DNA from: Rhizobium sp. SEMIA4064
GTDB lineage: Bacteria > Pseudomonadota > Alphaproteobacteria > Rhizobiales > Rhizobiaceae
Length of the DNA stretch: 64,000 bases
Assembly: GCF_003025035.1 (NCBI RefSeq)
Contig: NZ_PYJN01000001.1
Coordinates: forward strand, 28,501 to 92,500
Direction of reading: 5' to 3'
The notes below the pieces were generated by a model that made no database searches, was not told the DNA's origin, and saw only the letters and a program-made list of their open reading frames with translations. The stretch's first letter is position 1, and each line of letters begins with the position of its first letter. Shown here piece by piece: positions 47,174 through 56,082 of the stretch. A program made the position numbers and the translations under genes.

Positions 47174-47824
47174 TCAGGGCTTCCAGCGCAGGAAATTGGC
47201 AATCAGGGCGAGGCCGAGCTTCTGGCTCTTTTCCGGATGGAACTGCGAGCCGGCCATGTTGTCGCGGCCGACGAAGGCGGTCATCGCACCGCCATAGCTG
47301 GTCGTGGCGATGACGTCGTCAGCATGATCGGCCGCCAGATGGTAGGAATGCACGAAATAGGCGTGCAGCCCGTCCGGTCCGGTCGGAATGCCGTCGAAGA
47401 GGGGATGCGGGTGCCGAAGATCCAGCGTGTTCCAACCGATCTGCGGGATTTTCAGCGTCGGATCATCCGGCGTCATCTCCTTGACGTCGCCCTTGATCCA
47501 GCCGAACCCCTGCGTGATCGTCTTTTCCAGCCCGCGCGACGACATGAGCTGCATGCCGACGCAGATGCCGAGGAAGGGGCGGCCCTTGTGTTCCACGACA
47601 TCGATCACCGCATCGGCCATGCCGGAAACGGCGTCGAGCCCGCGGCGGCAGTCGGCATAGGCGCCGACGCCGGGAAGCACGATGCGATCGGCAGTGGCGA
47701 CGCGCTCGGCATCGTCTGTCAGATCGATTTCGGTGTCGATACCGGCTTCGCGGGCCGCGCGTTCGAAGGCCTTGGTGGCCGAGCGCAGGTTGCCTGAGCC
47801 GTAGTCGATAATCGCGACGCGCAT
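47174..47824 (-). CDS. hisH: Imidazole glycerol phosphate synthase glutaminase subunit
   Basis: This 216-residue class I glutamine amidotransferase feeds ammonia to HisF. The nucleophile is C88 in [11 protein letters not shown]. The His/Glu pair is in [27 protein letters not shown] starts the fold, and the oxyanion region is PGVGAY. It is separated from the upstream DUF2628 gene by 2 bp and from hisA by 25 bp. Confidence 0.96.
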   Translation of the reverse strand: MRVAIIDYGSGNLRSATKAFERAAREAGIDTEIDLTDDAERVATADRIVLPGVGAYADCRRGLDAVSGMADAVIDVVEHKGRPFLGICVGMQLMSSRGLEKTITQGFGWIKGDVKEMTPDDPTLKIPQIGWNTLDLRHPHPLFDGIPTGPDGLHAYFVHSYHLAADHADDVIATTSYGGAMTAFVGRDNMAGSQFHPEKSQKLGLALIANFLRWKP

Positions 47825-47826
47825 GG

Positions 47827-48309
47827 TCAGCGTCCTCCATCATAGCCGGGAAGACCGAAGCTCGGTCCGCCCTGGCTTGAGCCAGTATTCGGAGAGGAAG
47901 GAATATCCCAATTGTTCGAGCAAATATTCTCCTCGGCTTTCGGCTCGATTTCGGAGAAATGGATCTCCTCAGCCGTCGCCAGATTGGGAGCCGAAACCAG
48001 CCCTTCCGTTTTCCAGCCGCCCGCAATGAGGTTCCGGTAGGCGGCATGGCTGCCTTCGAGCGCAGCGAGGATGCGCAGGCCGAGTAGAATTGCGATGCCC
48101 GCGGCGAAAAATCCCGGCCGGCTGATCAATTCCCAGGCAATGCCCTCCAGCAGAAAGGCAGCGATCGCCAGCAGCCACAGCCGATGAAAAAGCATCCACA
48201 ACGTCGGAAACAGAAACGCCGTCCAGGAAAAGCCGTCGCGGATGAAGCGCGTTCTCGCCTGGTTTTTGTCCGGTCCTCCGGGTGGCGTCAAAATCAAATA
48301 GCTTGCCAT
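47827..48309 (-). CDS. DUF2628 domain membrane protein in his operon
   Basis: This 160-residue protein starts at [16 protein letters not shown] (ATG at 48309). It has three closely spaced hydrophobic segments (about 28-44 [17 protein letters not shown], 45-60, 65-82 [16 protein letters not shown]). A hydrophilic C-tail rich in Asn, Ser and Gly follows. DUF2628 members are small membrane proteins of unknown function. The gene sits between hisB and hisH with a 2-bp gap to hisH, so it must be co-transcribed with histidine genes. No catalytic motif is visible. Confidence 0.8.
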   Translation of the reverse strand: MASYLILTPPGGPDKNQARTRFIRDGFSWTAFLFPTLWMLFHRLWLLAIAAFLLEGIAWELISRPGFFAAGIAILLGLRILAALEGSHAAYRNLIAGGWKTEGLVSAPNLATAEEIHFSEIEPKAEENICSNNWDIPSSPNTGSSQGGPSFGLPGYDGGR

Positions 48310-48334
48310 CTCTTCACTTTCCCCATGATGGGGC

Positions 48335-48943
48335 TCAGGCGAGGGTGCCCTTCGTCGAGGGCACGCGGCCTGCCTGCCGCGGATCAATCTCGGTTGCCGT
48401 GCGCAGCGCGCGGGCAACGGCCTTGAAGCATGTCTCGGCAATATGGTGATTGTTGGCGCCATAGTGGTTGAGGATATGCAGCGTGATGCCGGCATTCTGC
48501 GCGAGCGCCTGGAAGAATTCACGCACCAGTTCGGTATCGAATGCGCCGATCTTCGGGGTGCTGAAGGCGACGTTCCAGACGAGGAAGGGCCGGCCGGACA
48601 GATCGACGGCCGCCTTCGTCATTGTTTCGTCCATGGCGAGATCGATCGATGCATAGCGCGTAATGCCGCGCCGGTCGCCCAGCGCCTTGGCAATGGCCTG
48701 GCCGATGGCGATGCCGGTATCCTCGACCGCATGGTGGTCGTCGACATGCAGGTCACCCTTGGTGTCGATCTCCATGTCGATCAGCGAATGTCGCGAAAGC
48801 TGCTCCAGCATATGGTCGAAGAAACCGACGCCGGTCGAAATGGTCGACTTGCCGCTGCCGTCGATATTGACGGACACCGAGACCGAGGTCTCGTTGGTCT
48901 TGCGGGAAACGGTTGCCGTGCGGCTCGCTACGGTCTCTGCCAT
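48335..48943 (-). CDS. hisB: Imidazoleglycerol-phosphate dehydratase
   Basis: This 202-residue monofunctional dehydratase catalyses the sixth step of histidine synthesis. The Mn-binding repeats are [14 protein letters not shown] and [16 protein letters not shown] in the first half, and [16 protein letters not shown] in the second. The start at 48943 ([19 protein letters not shown]) fits rhizobial HisB; an ATG at 48985 is possible but not family-like. It is the first his gene on the minus strand and is divergent from hslV. Confidence 0.96.
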   Translation of the reverse strand: MAETVASRTATVSRKTNETSVSVSVNIDGSGKSTISTGVGFFDHMLEQLSRHSLIDMEIDTKGDLHVDDHHAVEDTGIAIGQAIAKALGDRRGITRYASIDLAMDETMTKAAVDLSGRPFLVWNVAFSTPKIGAFDTELVREFFQALAQNAGITLHILNHYGANNHHIAETCFKAVARALRTATEIDPRQAGRVPSTKGTLA

Positions 48944-49063
48944 GGGCTGCTCCATCGGGATTGACGGCCGTTCCTTATCAGGCACATCCGCAAATATCCA
49001 GAAGTTAAGTCGGTATTGACTTATCTAGCCGGCTTACATGCATCATTCCGAAATAGCGGCCAT

Positions 49064-49091
49064 TTGCAATCGCAAAAAGCCCTCTTACATA
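49064..49091 (+). promoter_or_regulatory. Possible hslVU promoter
   Basis: TTGCAA (49064-49069), a 16-bp spacer and TACATA (49086-49091) lie 68 bp before hslV. It looks like a housekeeping promoter. I did not find a convincing RpoH-type site, although one would be expected for hslVU. Confidence 0.35.
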
Positions 49092-49158
49092 GGTGCTGAC
49101 GGGGCTGAAACGCGGCCCGGCAGAAAGCCCGCCAAAATGGGGGCAAACAGGTGTTTAG

Positions 49159-49686
49159 ATGACGACAATTGTGACTATTCGCAAGGGCGGCAAGGTAGTG
49201 ATGGCCGGCGATGGCCAGGTGAGCCTTGGCCAGACCGTGATGAAGGGCAATGCCCGCAAGGTTCGCCGCATCGGCAAGGGTGATGTGATCGCCGGTTTCG
49301 CCGGCGCGACCGCCGATGCCTTTACGCTCCTCGAGCGGCTTGAAAAGAAGCTCGAACAATATCCCGGCCAGCTGATGCGCGCCGCCGTCGAACTCGCCAA
49401 GGACTGGCGCACGGACAAATATCTGCGCAATCTCGAAGCGATGATGCTGGTCGCCGACAAGCAAGTGACGCTCGCCGTCACCGGCAACGGCGATGTGCTC
49501 GAGCCGGAACACGGCGCCATGGCAATCGGCTCCGGTGGCAATTTTGCGCTCGCCGCCGCCCGCGCTCTGATGGATACGGACAAATCGGCCGAGGACGTCG
49601 CCCGCCGCGCGCTCGACATCGCCGCCGACATCTGCGTCTATACCAATCACAACGTGGTGGTCGAAACGCTCGACTCCGAGTCCTAA
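49159..49686 (+). CDS. hslV: ATP-dependent protease subunit HslV
   Basis: This 175-residue proteasome-beta-like peptidase forms a dodecamer capped by HslU. After Met removal the catalytic nucleophile is Thr2 ([20 protein letters not shown]). The fold is supported by [24 protein letters not shown] and [14 protein letters not shown]. It degrades unfolded and specific regulatory proteins. It lies 43 bp upstream of hslU, and the two should be co-transcribed. The N-terminus is full length. Confidence 0.97.
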   Translation: MTTIVTIRKGGKVVMAGDGQVSLGQTVMKGNARKVRRIGKGDVIAGFAGATADAFTLLERLEKKLEQYPGQLMRAAVELAKDWRTDKYLRNLEAMMLVADKQVTLAVTGNGDVLEPEHGAMAIGSGGNFALAAARALMDTDKSAEDVARRALDIAADICVYTNHNVVVETLDSES

Positions 49687-49729
49687 TTCCTCTCTTGATT
49701 GTTCCTAGCCCTGACGGGAAGCACACGAA

Positions 49730-51037
49730 ATGACCACTTTTTCCCCCCGCGAGATCGTTTCCGAACTCGACCGCTATATTGTCGGCCAGCATGAGGCCAA
49801 ACGCGCCGTGGCGATTGCGCTGCGCAACCGCTGGCGCCGCCAGCAGCTCGAGCCCGATCTGCGCGACGAAGTCATGCCCAAGAACATCCTGATGATCGGC
49901 CCGACGGGCGTCGGCAAGACGGAAATCTCCCGCCGCCTCGCCAAGCTCGCCGGTGCCCCTTTCATCAAGGTGGAAGCGACGAAATTCACCGAGGTTGGCT
50001 ATGTCGGCCGCGACGTTGAACAGATCGTTCGCGATCTTGTCGAAGTCGGCATCGGCCTGGCGCGCGAAAAGAAGCGCGCTGAAGTTCAGGCGAAGGCACA
50101 TATGAGCGCGGAAGAGCGGGTGCTCGACGCCCTGGTCGGCGCAACCGCCTCGCCGGCAACGCGCGACAGCTTCCGCAAGAAGCTGCGCGAGGGCCAACTG
50201 GACGACAAGGAAATCGATATCGAAGTCGCCGACAGTGGCTCCGGCATGCCCGGCTTCGAAATTCCCGGCATGCCCGGCGCCAATATCGGCGTACTCAACC
50301 TGTCCGAAATGTTCGGAAAGGCCATGGGCGGCCGCACCAAGAAGGTGCGTACCACGGTGAAGGATTCCTACAAGGAGCTGATCCGCGATGAATCCGACAA
50401 GCTGATCGACAATGAGGCGATCCAGCGCGAAGCGGTGCAATCTGCCGAGAATGACGGCATCGTCTTCCTGGATGAGATCGACAAGATCGCCGCCCGCGAT
50501 GGCGGGATGGGCGCCGGCGTTTCGCGCGAAGGCGTGCAGCGCGACCTGCTGCCGCTGGTCGAAGGCACCACGGTTGCGACCAAATACGGTCCGGTGAAGA
50601 CCGATCACATCCTCTTCATCGCCTCTGGCGCCTTCCATGTGTCGAAGCCTTCGGATCTCCTGCCGGAATTGCAGGGTCGTCTGCCGATCCGTGTCGAACT
50701 GAAGCCGCTTAGCAAGGAAGATTTCCGCCGCATCCTGACGGAGCCGGAAGCCAGCCTCATCCGCCAGTACAAGGCGTTGATGGAGACGGAAAACCTGAAG
50801 CTCGACTTCACGGACGATGCGATCGACGCTTTGGCCGATGTCGCCGTGCACCTCAACTCCACCGTCGAGAATATCGGCGCCCGTCGCCTGCAGACGGTGA
50901 TGGAGCGGGTGTTGGACGATATCTCCTACAATGCTTCGGATCGCGCTGGCGTGTCGGTGACCATCGATGCCGACTATGTGCGTGAACATGTTGGCGATCT
51001 CGCCACCAATACCGACCTGTCGCGCTTCATTCTCTAA
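49730..51037 (+). CDS. hslU: ATP-dependent protease ATPase subunit HslU
   Basis: This 435-residue AAA+ unfoldase partners with HslV. Walker A is [17 protein letters not shown] (about 57-73). The central pore motif is GYVGRDVEQ, an I-domain insertion spans about 110-235, and Walker B is [10 protein letters not shown]. The C-terminal tail [12 protein letters not shown] inserts between HslV subunits to activate them. The gene follows hslV directly. Two hairpins lie downstream, the second of them terminator-like. Confidence 0.97.
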   Translation: MTTFSPREIVSELDRYIVGQHEAKRAVAIALRNRWRRQQLEPDLRDEVMPKNILMIGPTGVGKTEISRRLAKLAGAPFIKVEATKFTEVGYVGRDVEQIVRDLVEVGIGLAREKKRAEVQAKAHMSAEERVLDALVGATASPATRDSFRKKLREGQLDDKEIDIEVADSGSGMPGFEIPGMPGANIGVLNLSEMFGKAMGGRTKKVRTTVKDSYKELIRDESDKLIDNEAIQREAVQSAENDGIVFLDEIDKIAARDGGMGAGVSREGVQRDLLPLVEGTTVATKYGPVKTDHILFIASGAFHVSKPSDLLPELQGRLPIRVELKPLSKEDFRRILTEPEASLIRQYKALMETENLKLDFTDDAIDALADVAVHLNSTVENIGARRLQTVMERVLDDISYNASDRAGVSVTIDADYVREHVGDLATNTDLSRFIL

Positions 51038-51047
51038 GGGAGTTCGA

Positions 51048-51095
51048 GAGCATCCCGCTTTCCGGTGGAATACCCGAAGAGCGGATAAGATGCTC
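51048..51095. repeat. Palindromic intergenic unit after hslU
   Basis: GAGCATC (51048-51054) and GATGCTC (51089-51095) are perfect arms with inner CCGCT/AGCGG (51055-51059/51080-51084). It begins 10 bp after the hslU stop. It shares the GAGCATC-type end with the RIME1-like copies but not their body, so it is a different repeat family. Confidence 0.5.
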
Positions 51096-51131
51096 CAGTA
51101 GTTGCGTCTTGACATATTAATCACTCGACAG

Positions 51132-51168
51132 CGGGCCGTTAACTTTTTAGTTAGGGGCCCGTTTCTTT
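51132..51168 (+). terminator. Terminator-like hairpin downstream of hslU
   Basis: CGGGCCGTTAACT (51132-51144) pairs with AGTTAGGGGCCCG (51149-51161), with one mismatch and one G-T pair, around a TTTT loop. It is followed by TTTCTTT. Confidence 0.6.
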
Positions 51169-51252
51169 GTGTGCGATGGCTTTATTCGGCCAAGATTGTC
51201 CGTCAGGCAGCCGCATGGAAACATCGGATGAAACTTCGATAGGGCAGCCATC

Positions 51253-52206
51253 GTGCGACGCATTCTGATCACCCTTCTTCTGGCGGTTGTCAGCCTCTCC
51301 TGGATTCCGGCCTATGCGGACGCCGCGGCCATGGTGCCGCCGGGCAACCGCAACGCCGAGCAGCCCCCGATCCCCGGTGCCTCCGTGCGCCGCACCAAGG
51401 GCACGAATTCCACGTTCGAGCGCAAATACCAGAAGGTTCACGAACTGCTGGCGACCGATGCCCGGCTGATGTCGAAGATCAAGTCGACGGCGCGCGCCTA
51501 CGGCATCGATCCGATCCACATCATCGGCGCGCTGGTCGGCGAACATACCTATAATGTCGACGCCTACGACGGCCTGCAGTCCTACTACGTCAAAGCCGCC
51601 TCCTATGCCGGCCAGAGCTTCCGCTTCGCCTATGACGGCGAAGACGTCGACGATTTCGTCGCCCGCCCGCAATTCGACGCCTGCAAGGCCAAAAGGGACT
51701 CCTATGGCCTCTGGACCTGCCGCGAAGATGTCTGGGAAAGCGATTTCCGGGGCAAGAAGGTCGGTGGCAAATCCTTCCCGGACAATCGTTTCAGCGCCGT
51801 ATTCTTCCAGCCCTTTTATGCCGGCCAGACCTTCGGCCTCGGTCAGGTCAATCCGCTGACGGCGCTGGAGCTTTCCGATCTCGTTAGCAGCACGTCCGGC
51901 ATTCCGAAGCTGGATGAAAAGGACGCGGGCAGCGTCTACAAGGCCATCATGGACCCGGATTTGTCGCTGGCCTTCGTTGCCGCCTCGATCCGCAAGTCGA
52001 TCGATGACTACCGTTCGATCGCCGGCATGGATATCTCGGGTAATCCGGGCGTCACGGCGACGCTCTATAATGTCGGCAATTCCCGCCAGCGGGCTGCAGC
52101 ACTTGCCGCCAAGAACAAGGGCGCGGCGCAGCCGGTTTGGCCGGAGGAAAATTACTATGGCTGGCTTATCAATGATAAGCTGGACGATCTGAAGTCGCTG
52201 CTCTAA
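51253..52206 (+). CDS. DUF1402 secreted protein, lytic-transglycosylase-like
   Basis: This 317-residue protein starts at a GTG and has a clear signal peptide (MRRILITLLLAVVSLSWIPA, cleavage probably after AYADA near residue 24). It is DUF1402, with no assigned function. I see the scattered signatures of SLT-type lytic transglycosylases. AYGIDPIHIIGALVGEHTYN puts a Glu at E97 where the catalytic Glu would be. FGLGQVNPLTALEL (194-207) resembles the G-L-x-Q-x-x-P-x-T-A strand-helix, and LYNVGN (271-276) resembles A-Y-N-A-G. An insert between them has two Cys (C144, C156). The activity is an inference. Confidence 0.75.
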   Translation: MRRILITLLLAVVSLSWIPAYADAAAMVPPGNRNAEQPPIPGASVRRTKGTNSTFERKYQKVHELLATDARLMSKIKSTARAYGIDPIHIIGALVGEHTYNVDAYDGLQSYYVKAASYAGQSFRFAYDGEDVDDFVARPQFDACKAKRDSYGLWTCREDVWESDFRGKKVGGKSFPDNRFSAVFFQPFYAGQTFGLGQVNPLTALELSDLVSSTSGIPKLDEKDAGSVYKAIMDPDLSLAFVAASIRKSIDDYRSIAGMDISGNPGVTATLYNVGNSRQRAAALAAKNKGAAQPVWPEENYYGWLINDKLDDLKSLL

Positions 52207-52253
52207 ACTCGGGACTTGTCTGGAAAATAAGGTTTTCGAGGAGATTGGATCTC

Positions 52254-53648
52254 ATGGACATGATCCCGGAAGCCTTCTCTCCGCCAGCCCCGACGCCGCG
52301 CACCGTCCCGCCGTCGCGTCTGACGATCATCCGCACCATCCTGCGCAATCCGCTGGAACTATGGGGCGAACCTTCCTATACACTGCCGTGGATCATGACG
52401 CGCTTCTTTCGCGAGCACACGCTGATCGTCAATGATCCCGGCCTGATCAAGCATGTGCTGGTCGACAATGCCTCCAATTACCGCATGTCGGAGATCCGCC
52501 AGCTCATTCTCCGCCCCATCCTGCGCGATGGCCTGCTGACCGCGGAAGGCCAGGTCTGGAAGCGCTCGCGCAAGGCAGTCGCCCCCGTCTTCACGCCGCG
52601 CCATGCCCAGGGCTTTGCCGGCCAGATGCTAAGCCAGAGCGAAGCCTATGTTCGCAAATACGAGGAGGCCGGCAGCGACGGCAAGGTCTTCGATATCGCC
52701 ATCGATATGACCGAGCTTACCTTCGCCATCCTCGCCGATACCCTGTTTTCCGGTGAGATCGTCACCGAAAGCGGCCACTTCGCCGATGACGTCAATCAGC
52801 TTCTGCATCGCATGGGCCGCGTCGATCCGATGGACCTTCTGCGCGCGCCTTCCTGGGTGCCGCGCCTGACCCGCATCGGCGGCCAGAAGGTGCTCGACAA
52901 GTTTCGTGGCATCGTTCGCAAGACGATGGATCTTCGGCTCGACAAGATGCGCAGGGATCGCGCCAGCGCTCCCGACGATTTCCTGACGTTGCTGCTGGAA
53001 AAGGCTGGCCCCGACGGCCTGACCATGGAGGAGATCGAGGACAATATCCTCACCTTCATCGGCGCCGGTCATGAGACGACCGCGAGAGCGCTGGCCTGGA
53101 CGATCTACTGCGTCGCCAACACGCCGCATATCCGCGAAGCCATGGAGGCGGAAATCGATCAGGTGCTCGCGACCGGCGCAGAGCCCGTCGCCTGGCTCGA
53201 CCTGATGCCGAATGTCCGTGCCGCCTTCGAGGAGGCAATGCGCCTCTATCCGCCGGCGCCGTCCATCAATCGCGCTTCGATTGCCGATGACGAATGGACA
53301 AGCCCAAGCGGGGAGCGCGTCGAGATCCCGGCCGATATCACCGTGCTGATCATGCCGTGGACGCTGCATCGTCACGCGCTCTATTGGGACAAGCCGCGCG
53401 CCTTCATGCCCGAACGCTTCCTTCCGGAAAATCGCGGCAAGATCAACCGCTTCCAGTACCTGCCCTTCGGCGCCGGCCCGCGTGTCTGCATCGGAGCCAC
53501 CTTCGCCCTGCAGGAAGCGGTCATCGCCCTTGCCGTCATGATGCACCGGTTCCGGTTTGATCTCACCGACGAGACCAATCCCTGGCCGGTGCAGAAGCTG
53601 ACGACGCAGCCGCAGGGCGGGCTGCCGATGCGGGTAACAAGGCGGTAG
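52254..53648 (+). CDS. Cytochrome P450
   Basis: This 464-residue soluble bacterial P450 has the heme thiolate ligand in LPFGAGPRVCIG (C412), the I-helix oxygen-activation motif GAGHETTARAL, the K-helix ExxR in EEAMRLYPP, and a PERF-like FMPERFLPENR. There is no membrane anchor, and no ferredoxin or reductase gene is nearby, so electrons must come from elsewhere. I prefer the ATG at 52254 because AGGAGA ends 9 bases before it and would abut the TTG at 52245. The substrate is unknown. It is followed by a large palindromic element. Confidence 0.92.
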   Translation: MDMIPEAFSPPAPTPRTVPPSRLTIIRTILRNPLELWGEPSYTLPWIMTRFFREHTLIVNDPGLIKHVLVDNASNYRMSEIRQLILRPILRDGLLTAEGQVWKRSRKAVAPVFTPRHAQGFAGQMLSQSEAYVRKYEEAGSDGKVFDIAIDMTELTFAILADTLFSGEIVTESGHFADDVNQLLHRMGRVDPMDLLRAPSWVPRLTRIGGQKVLDKFRGIVRKTMDLRLDKMRRDRASAPDDFLTLLLEKAGPDGLTMEEIEDNILTFIGAGHETTARALAWTIYCVANTPHIREAMEAEIDQVLATGAEPVAWLDLMPNVRAAFEEAMRLYPPAPSINRASIADDEWTSPSGERVEIPADITVLIMPWTLHRHALYWDKPRAFMPERFLPENRGKINRFQYLPFGAGPRVCIGATFALQEAVIALAVMMHRFRFDLTDETNPWPVQKLTTQPQGGLPMRVTRR

Positions 53649-53653
53649 GGGGA

Positions 53654-53918
53654 AGCCTATCTCGCCCCTGGCGGCGAGAAAGCAATTTCACTGGTTTAGG
53701 AATTGCGGCGGAGAACGTGCCACATATTCAAAAGCTCAGCGCAATTTCTAAGCCATTGAAATTGCAAGAGAGGGGGTCCGTTTCTTGTTCAGGCAAATTT
53801 CTAGATTCCGTGCGTCCCTACCTACCCCCGCTCTTGCAAAAACTAAGAATTAGACGGGGACAAGCCCCCGCCTAATCCTAAGTTTTTGCTTTCTCGCCCG
53901 CCAAGGGCGAGATAGGCT
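53654..53918. repeat. 265-bp nested palindromic intergenic element
   Basis: Near-perfect 30-bp outer inverted repeats are at 53654-53683 and 53888-53918 (AGCCTATCTCGCCC... / ...GGGCGAGATAGGCT). Each is also a hairpin by itself. Inside, 53683-53707 is an imperfect inverted copy of 53740-53764 (21 of 25). GCAAGAGAGGGGGT (53764-53777) pairs with ACCCCCGCTCTTGC (53824-53837), and 53836-53859 pairs with 53866-53889 (21 of 24) around a 6-nt loop. These arms cover nearly all of the 313-bp gap between the P450 and HyuA genes. No open frame is supported. Confidence 0.8.
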
Positions 53919-53961
53919 CCGCGCTTACGCCTCACTCATCTCCTCAAGGGTAAACTTATCC

Positions 53962-55965
53962 GTGATATCTCATTTCCTGCTCGGCATCGATACCGGTGGA
54001 ACCTATACCGATGCCGTCCTCTTCCACGAAGCCGATGGCGTGATCGCCAAGGCGAAATCGCTGACCACGCGGCATGATTTGGCCGTCGGTATCGCTGGTG
54101 CTGTCGATGCGGTCATCGCCAAGGCTGCCATCCCGGTTTCCGCTATCGGCCTCGTATCGCTGTCGACGACGCTCGCCACCAATGCGCTGGTCGAAGGGCA
54201 GGGCGGCCGCGCCGGGCTGGTAATGATCGGTTTCGGTCCCGACGATCTGAAGCGTGACGGCTTGGCCGAGGCGCTGGGGTCCGATCCGGTGCTGTTCCTG
54301 CCCGGTGGGCACAACGTCCATGGCAATGAGAACCCGCTCGATCTGACCGCTTTGGAAGAAGCGCTGCCGGAGCTTTCGAAGAGTGTCTCGTCCTTCGCGA
54401 TCGCCGGCTATTTCGCTGTGCGGAATCCGGCTCATGAAATCCGGGTGCGGGATTGCATCCGCGAGATTTCCCATCTGCCGGTGACCTGCAGCCATGAACT
54501 CTCCTCCAAGCTCGGGGGCCCGCGCCGGGCGCTGACGACGCTTCTGAATGCCCGGCTGGTGTCGATGATCGACCGCCTGGTCGGCGCCTGCGAGGGATTT
54601 CTCGCCAAGCGTGGCATCGAAGCACCGATGATGGTTGTGCGCGGCGATGGCGCGCTGATCTCGGCCGCAGAAGCCAAGCTCCGTCCGATCGAGACGATCC
54701 TCTCCGGACCGGCGGCGAGCCTTGTCGGCGCGCGCTATCTCACCGGTCTCGACGATGCCGTGGTCTCCGACATCGGCGGCACCACCACCGATGTTGCCGT
54801 CATGGAGGCCGGCCGGCCGCGGCTCGATGCCGACGGTGCCGTGGTCGGCGGCTATCGCACCATGGTCGAAGCGGTCGCCATGCGCACCTATGGTCTTGGT
54901 GGCGATTCCGAGGTGAAGATCAACGATCGCGGCCTCGTCGCCGCCTTCGAACTCGGGCCGCGCCGCTTGCTGCCGCTCAGCCTTGTTGCGCATGTGCATG
55001 GCCAAGCGGTCCTTGGCGTGCTGGAGCAGCAATTGCGCGCTCCGCATCTTGGCCGCCACGTCGGCCGTTTTGCCGTGCGCACCGGCGTACCGGATCATTT
55101 GGCGAGCGGCCTGCAGCCGTTGGAACAGGCGCTGTTCGATAAAATCGGCTCGGTTCCCCTAGCGCTCGATCAGCTCCTGACGTCGACATCGCTGAAAGCG
55201 ACCCTGGACCGTCTGGTGGCCCGCGGCCTCGTGCATCTCAGTGGTCTCACGCCCTCAGACGCCATGCATGTGCTCGGCCGGCAAAACCAATGGAACGCGG
55301 AAGCGGCTCGGCTGGGTCTGGCGCTGGCAATGCGGATGAAGGACGGCTCCGGCCGTCCGCTTGCCGCATCGGCGGAGGAACTGGCGCAAAAGATCGTCGA
55401 TCGCCTGACCCGGCAATCCGCCGATGTCATCCTTGCCGCATGCCTCGCCGAGGATGGCGTTACCCATCTCGATCCGGCTAAATCGATCTCGATCGACCGC
55501 GCTCTTCGCCGCGCAACGGGCATCGCCCGGTTTGCCGTTTCGCTCGATCGTCCCCTGGTCGGTCTCGGCGCTTCCGCTCCCGTCTATTACCCCGCCATCG
55601 CCGCAATGCTGGCAAGCGAGAGCGCCATTCCCGCTGATTCGGATGTGGCCAACGCAATCGGTGCCGTCGTCGGTCAGGTTCGCGCCACCGCCACGGTGTT
55701 CGTCACCATGCCCGAGGATGGCATCTATGTGCTGAACGGGGCGGGCGAGACAATGCGTTTCACCGACGAACAGAAGACCTTTTCTGTGGCACGGGAACGG
55801 GCAATCGAGGTGGCGATGGCGCAGGCGCGGCTGAATGGTGCCGCCGATCCCGTCATCGTCATGGACGAACAGATCGATGCGCCGGAAATCGAGGGCAGTC
55901 GCAAGCTGGTGGAGGCCCGCTTCATCGCCACCGCCAGCGGCCGTCCGCGCATCGCTGCGGATTGA
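53962..55965 (+). CDS. Hydantoinase/oxoprolinase (HyuA-like) family protein
   Basis: This 667-residue protein starts at a GTG with the phosphate-binding GIDTGGTYTDAVLF (8-21) of the HyuA N-terminal domain. The actin-like core has VSLSTTLATNALVEG, TILSGPAASLVGARYL and VVSDIGGTTTDVAVMEAG. The family covers ATP-dependent hydantoinases, 5-oxoprolinases, and acetone and acetophenone carboxylase subunits. These usually act with a HyuB partner, but no hyuB gene is beside it. The substrate is therefore unknown. The length is full for the A subunit. It lies between the palindromic element and glcB. Confidence 0.88.
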   Translation: MISHFLLGIDTGGTYTDAVLFHEADGVIAKAKSLTTRHDLAVGIAGAVDAVIAKAAIPVSAIGLVSLSTTLATNALVEGQGGRAGLVMIGFGPDDLKRDGLAEALGSDPVLFLPGGHNVHGNENPLDLTALEEALPELSKSVSSFAIAGYFAVRNPAHEIRVRDCIREISHLPVTCSHELSSKLGGPRRALTTLLNARLVSMIDRLVGACEGFLAKRGIEAPMMVVRGDGALISAAEAKLRPIETILSGPAASLVGARYLTGLDDAVVSDIGGTTTDVAVMEAGRPRLDADGAVVGGYRTMVEAVAMRTYGLGGDSEVKINDRGLVAAFELGPRRLLPLSLVAHVHGQAVLGVLEQQLRAPHLGRHVGRFAVRTGVPDHLASGLQPLEQALFDKIGSVPLALDQLLTSTSLKATLDRLVARGLVHLSGLTPSDAMHVLGRQNQWNAEAARLGLALAMRMKDGSGRPLAASAEELAQKIVDRLTRQSADVILAACLAEDGVTHLDPAKSISIDRALRRATGIARFAVSLDRPLVGLGASAPVYYPAIAAMLASESAIPADSDVANAIGAVVGQVRATATVFVTMPEDGIYVLNGAGETMRFTDEQKTFSVARERAIEVAMAQARLNGAADPVIVMDEQIDAPEIEGSRKLVEARFIATASGRPRIAAD

Positions 55966-56082
55966 TTATTTCTAAAAGAGCACAAATCTTTCGAACTATT
56001 GCCAAATTGACGGAGAGCGTAACCGCCCGCAAACTGGCAGCATGTTAAAATTGAGCCGTAGGACGGCCTTAGGAGTGATGGT

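Noticed and set aside
48944..49158. RpoH heat-shock promoter for hslVU
   Set aside because: No convincing CTTGAA-type -35 with a matching -10 at proper spacing; only a moderate housekeeping-like promoter was visible.
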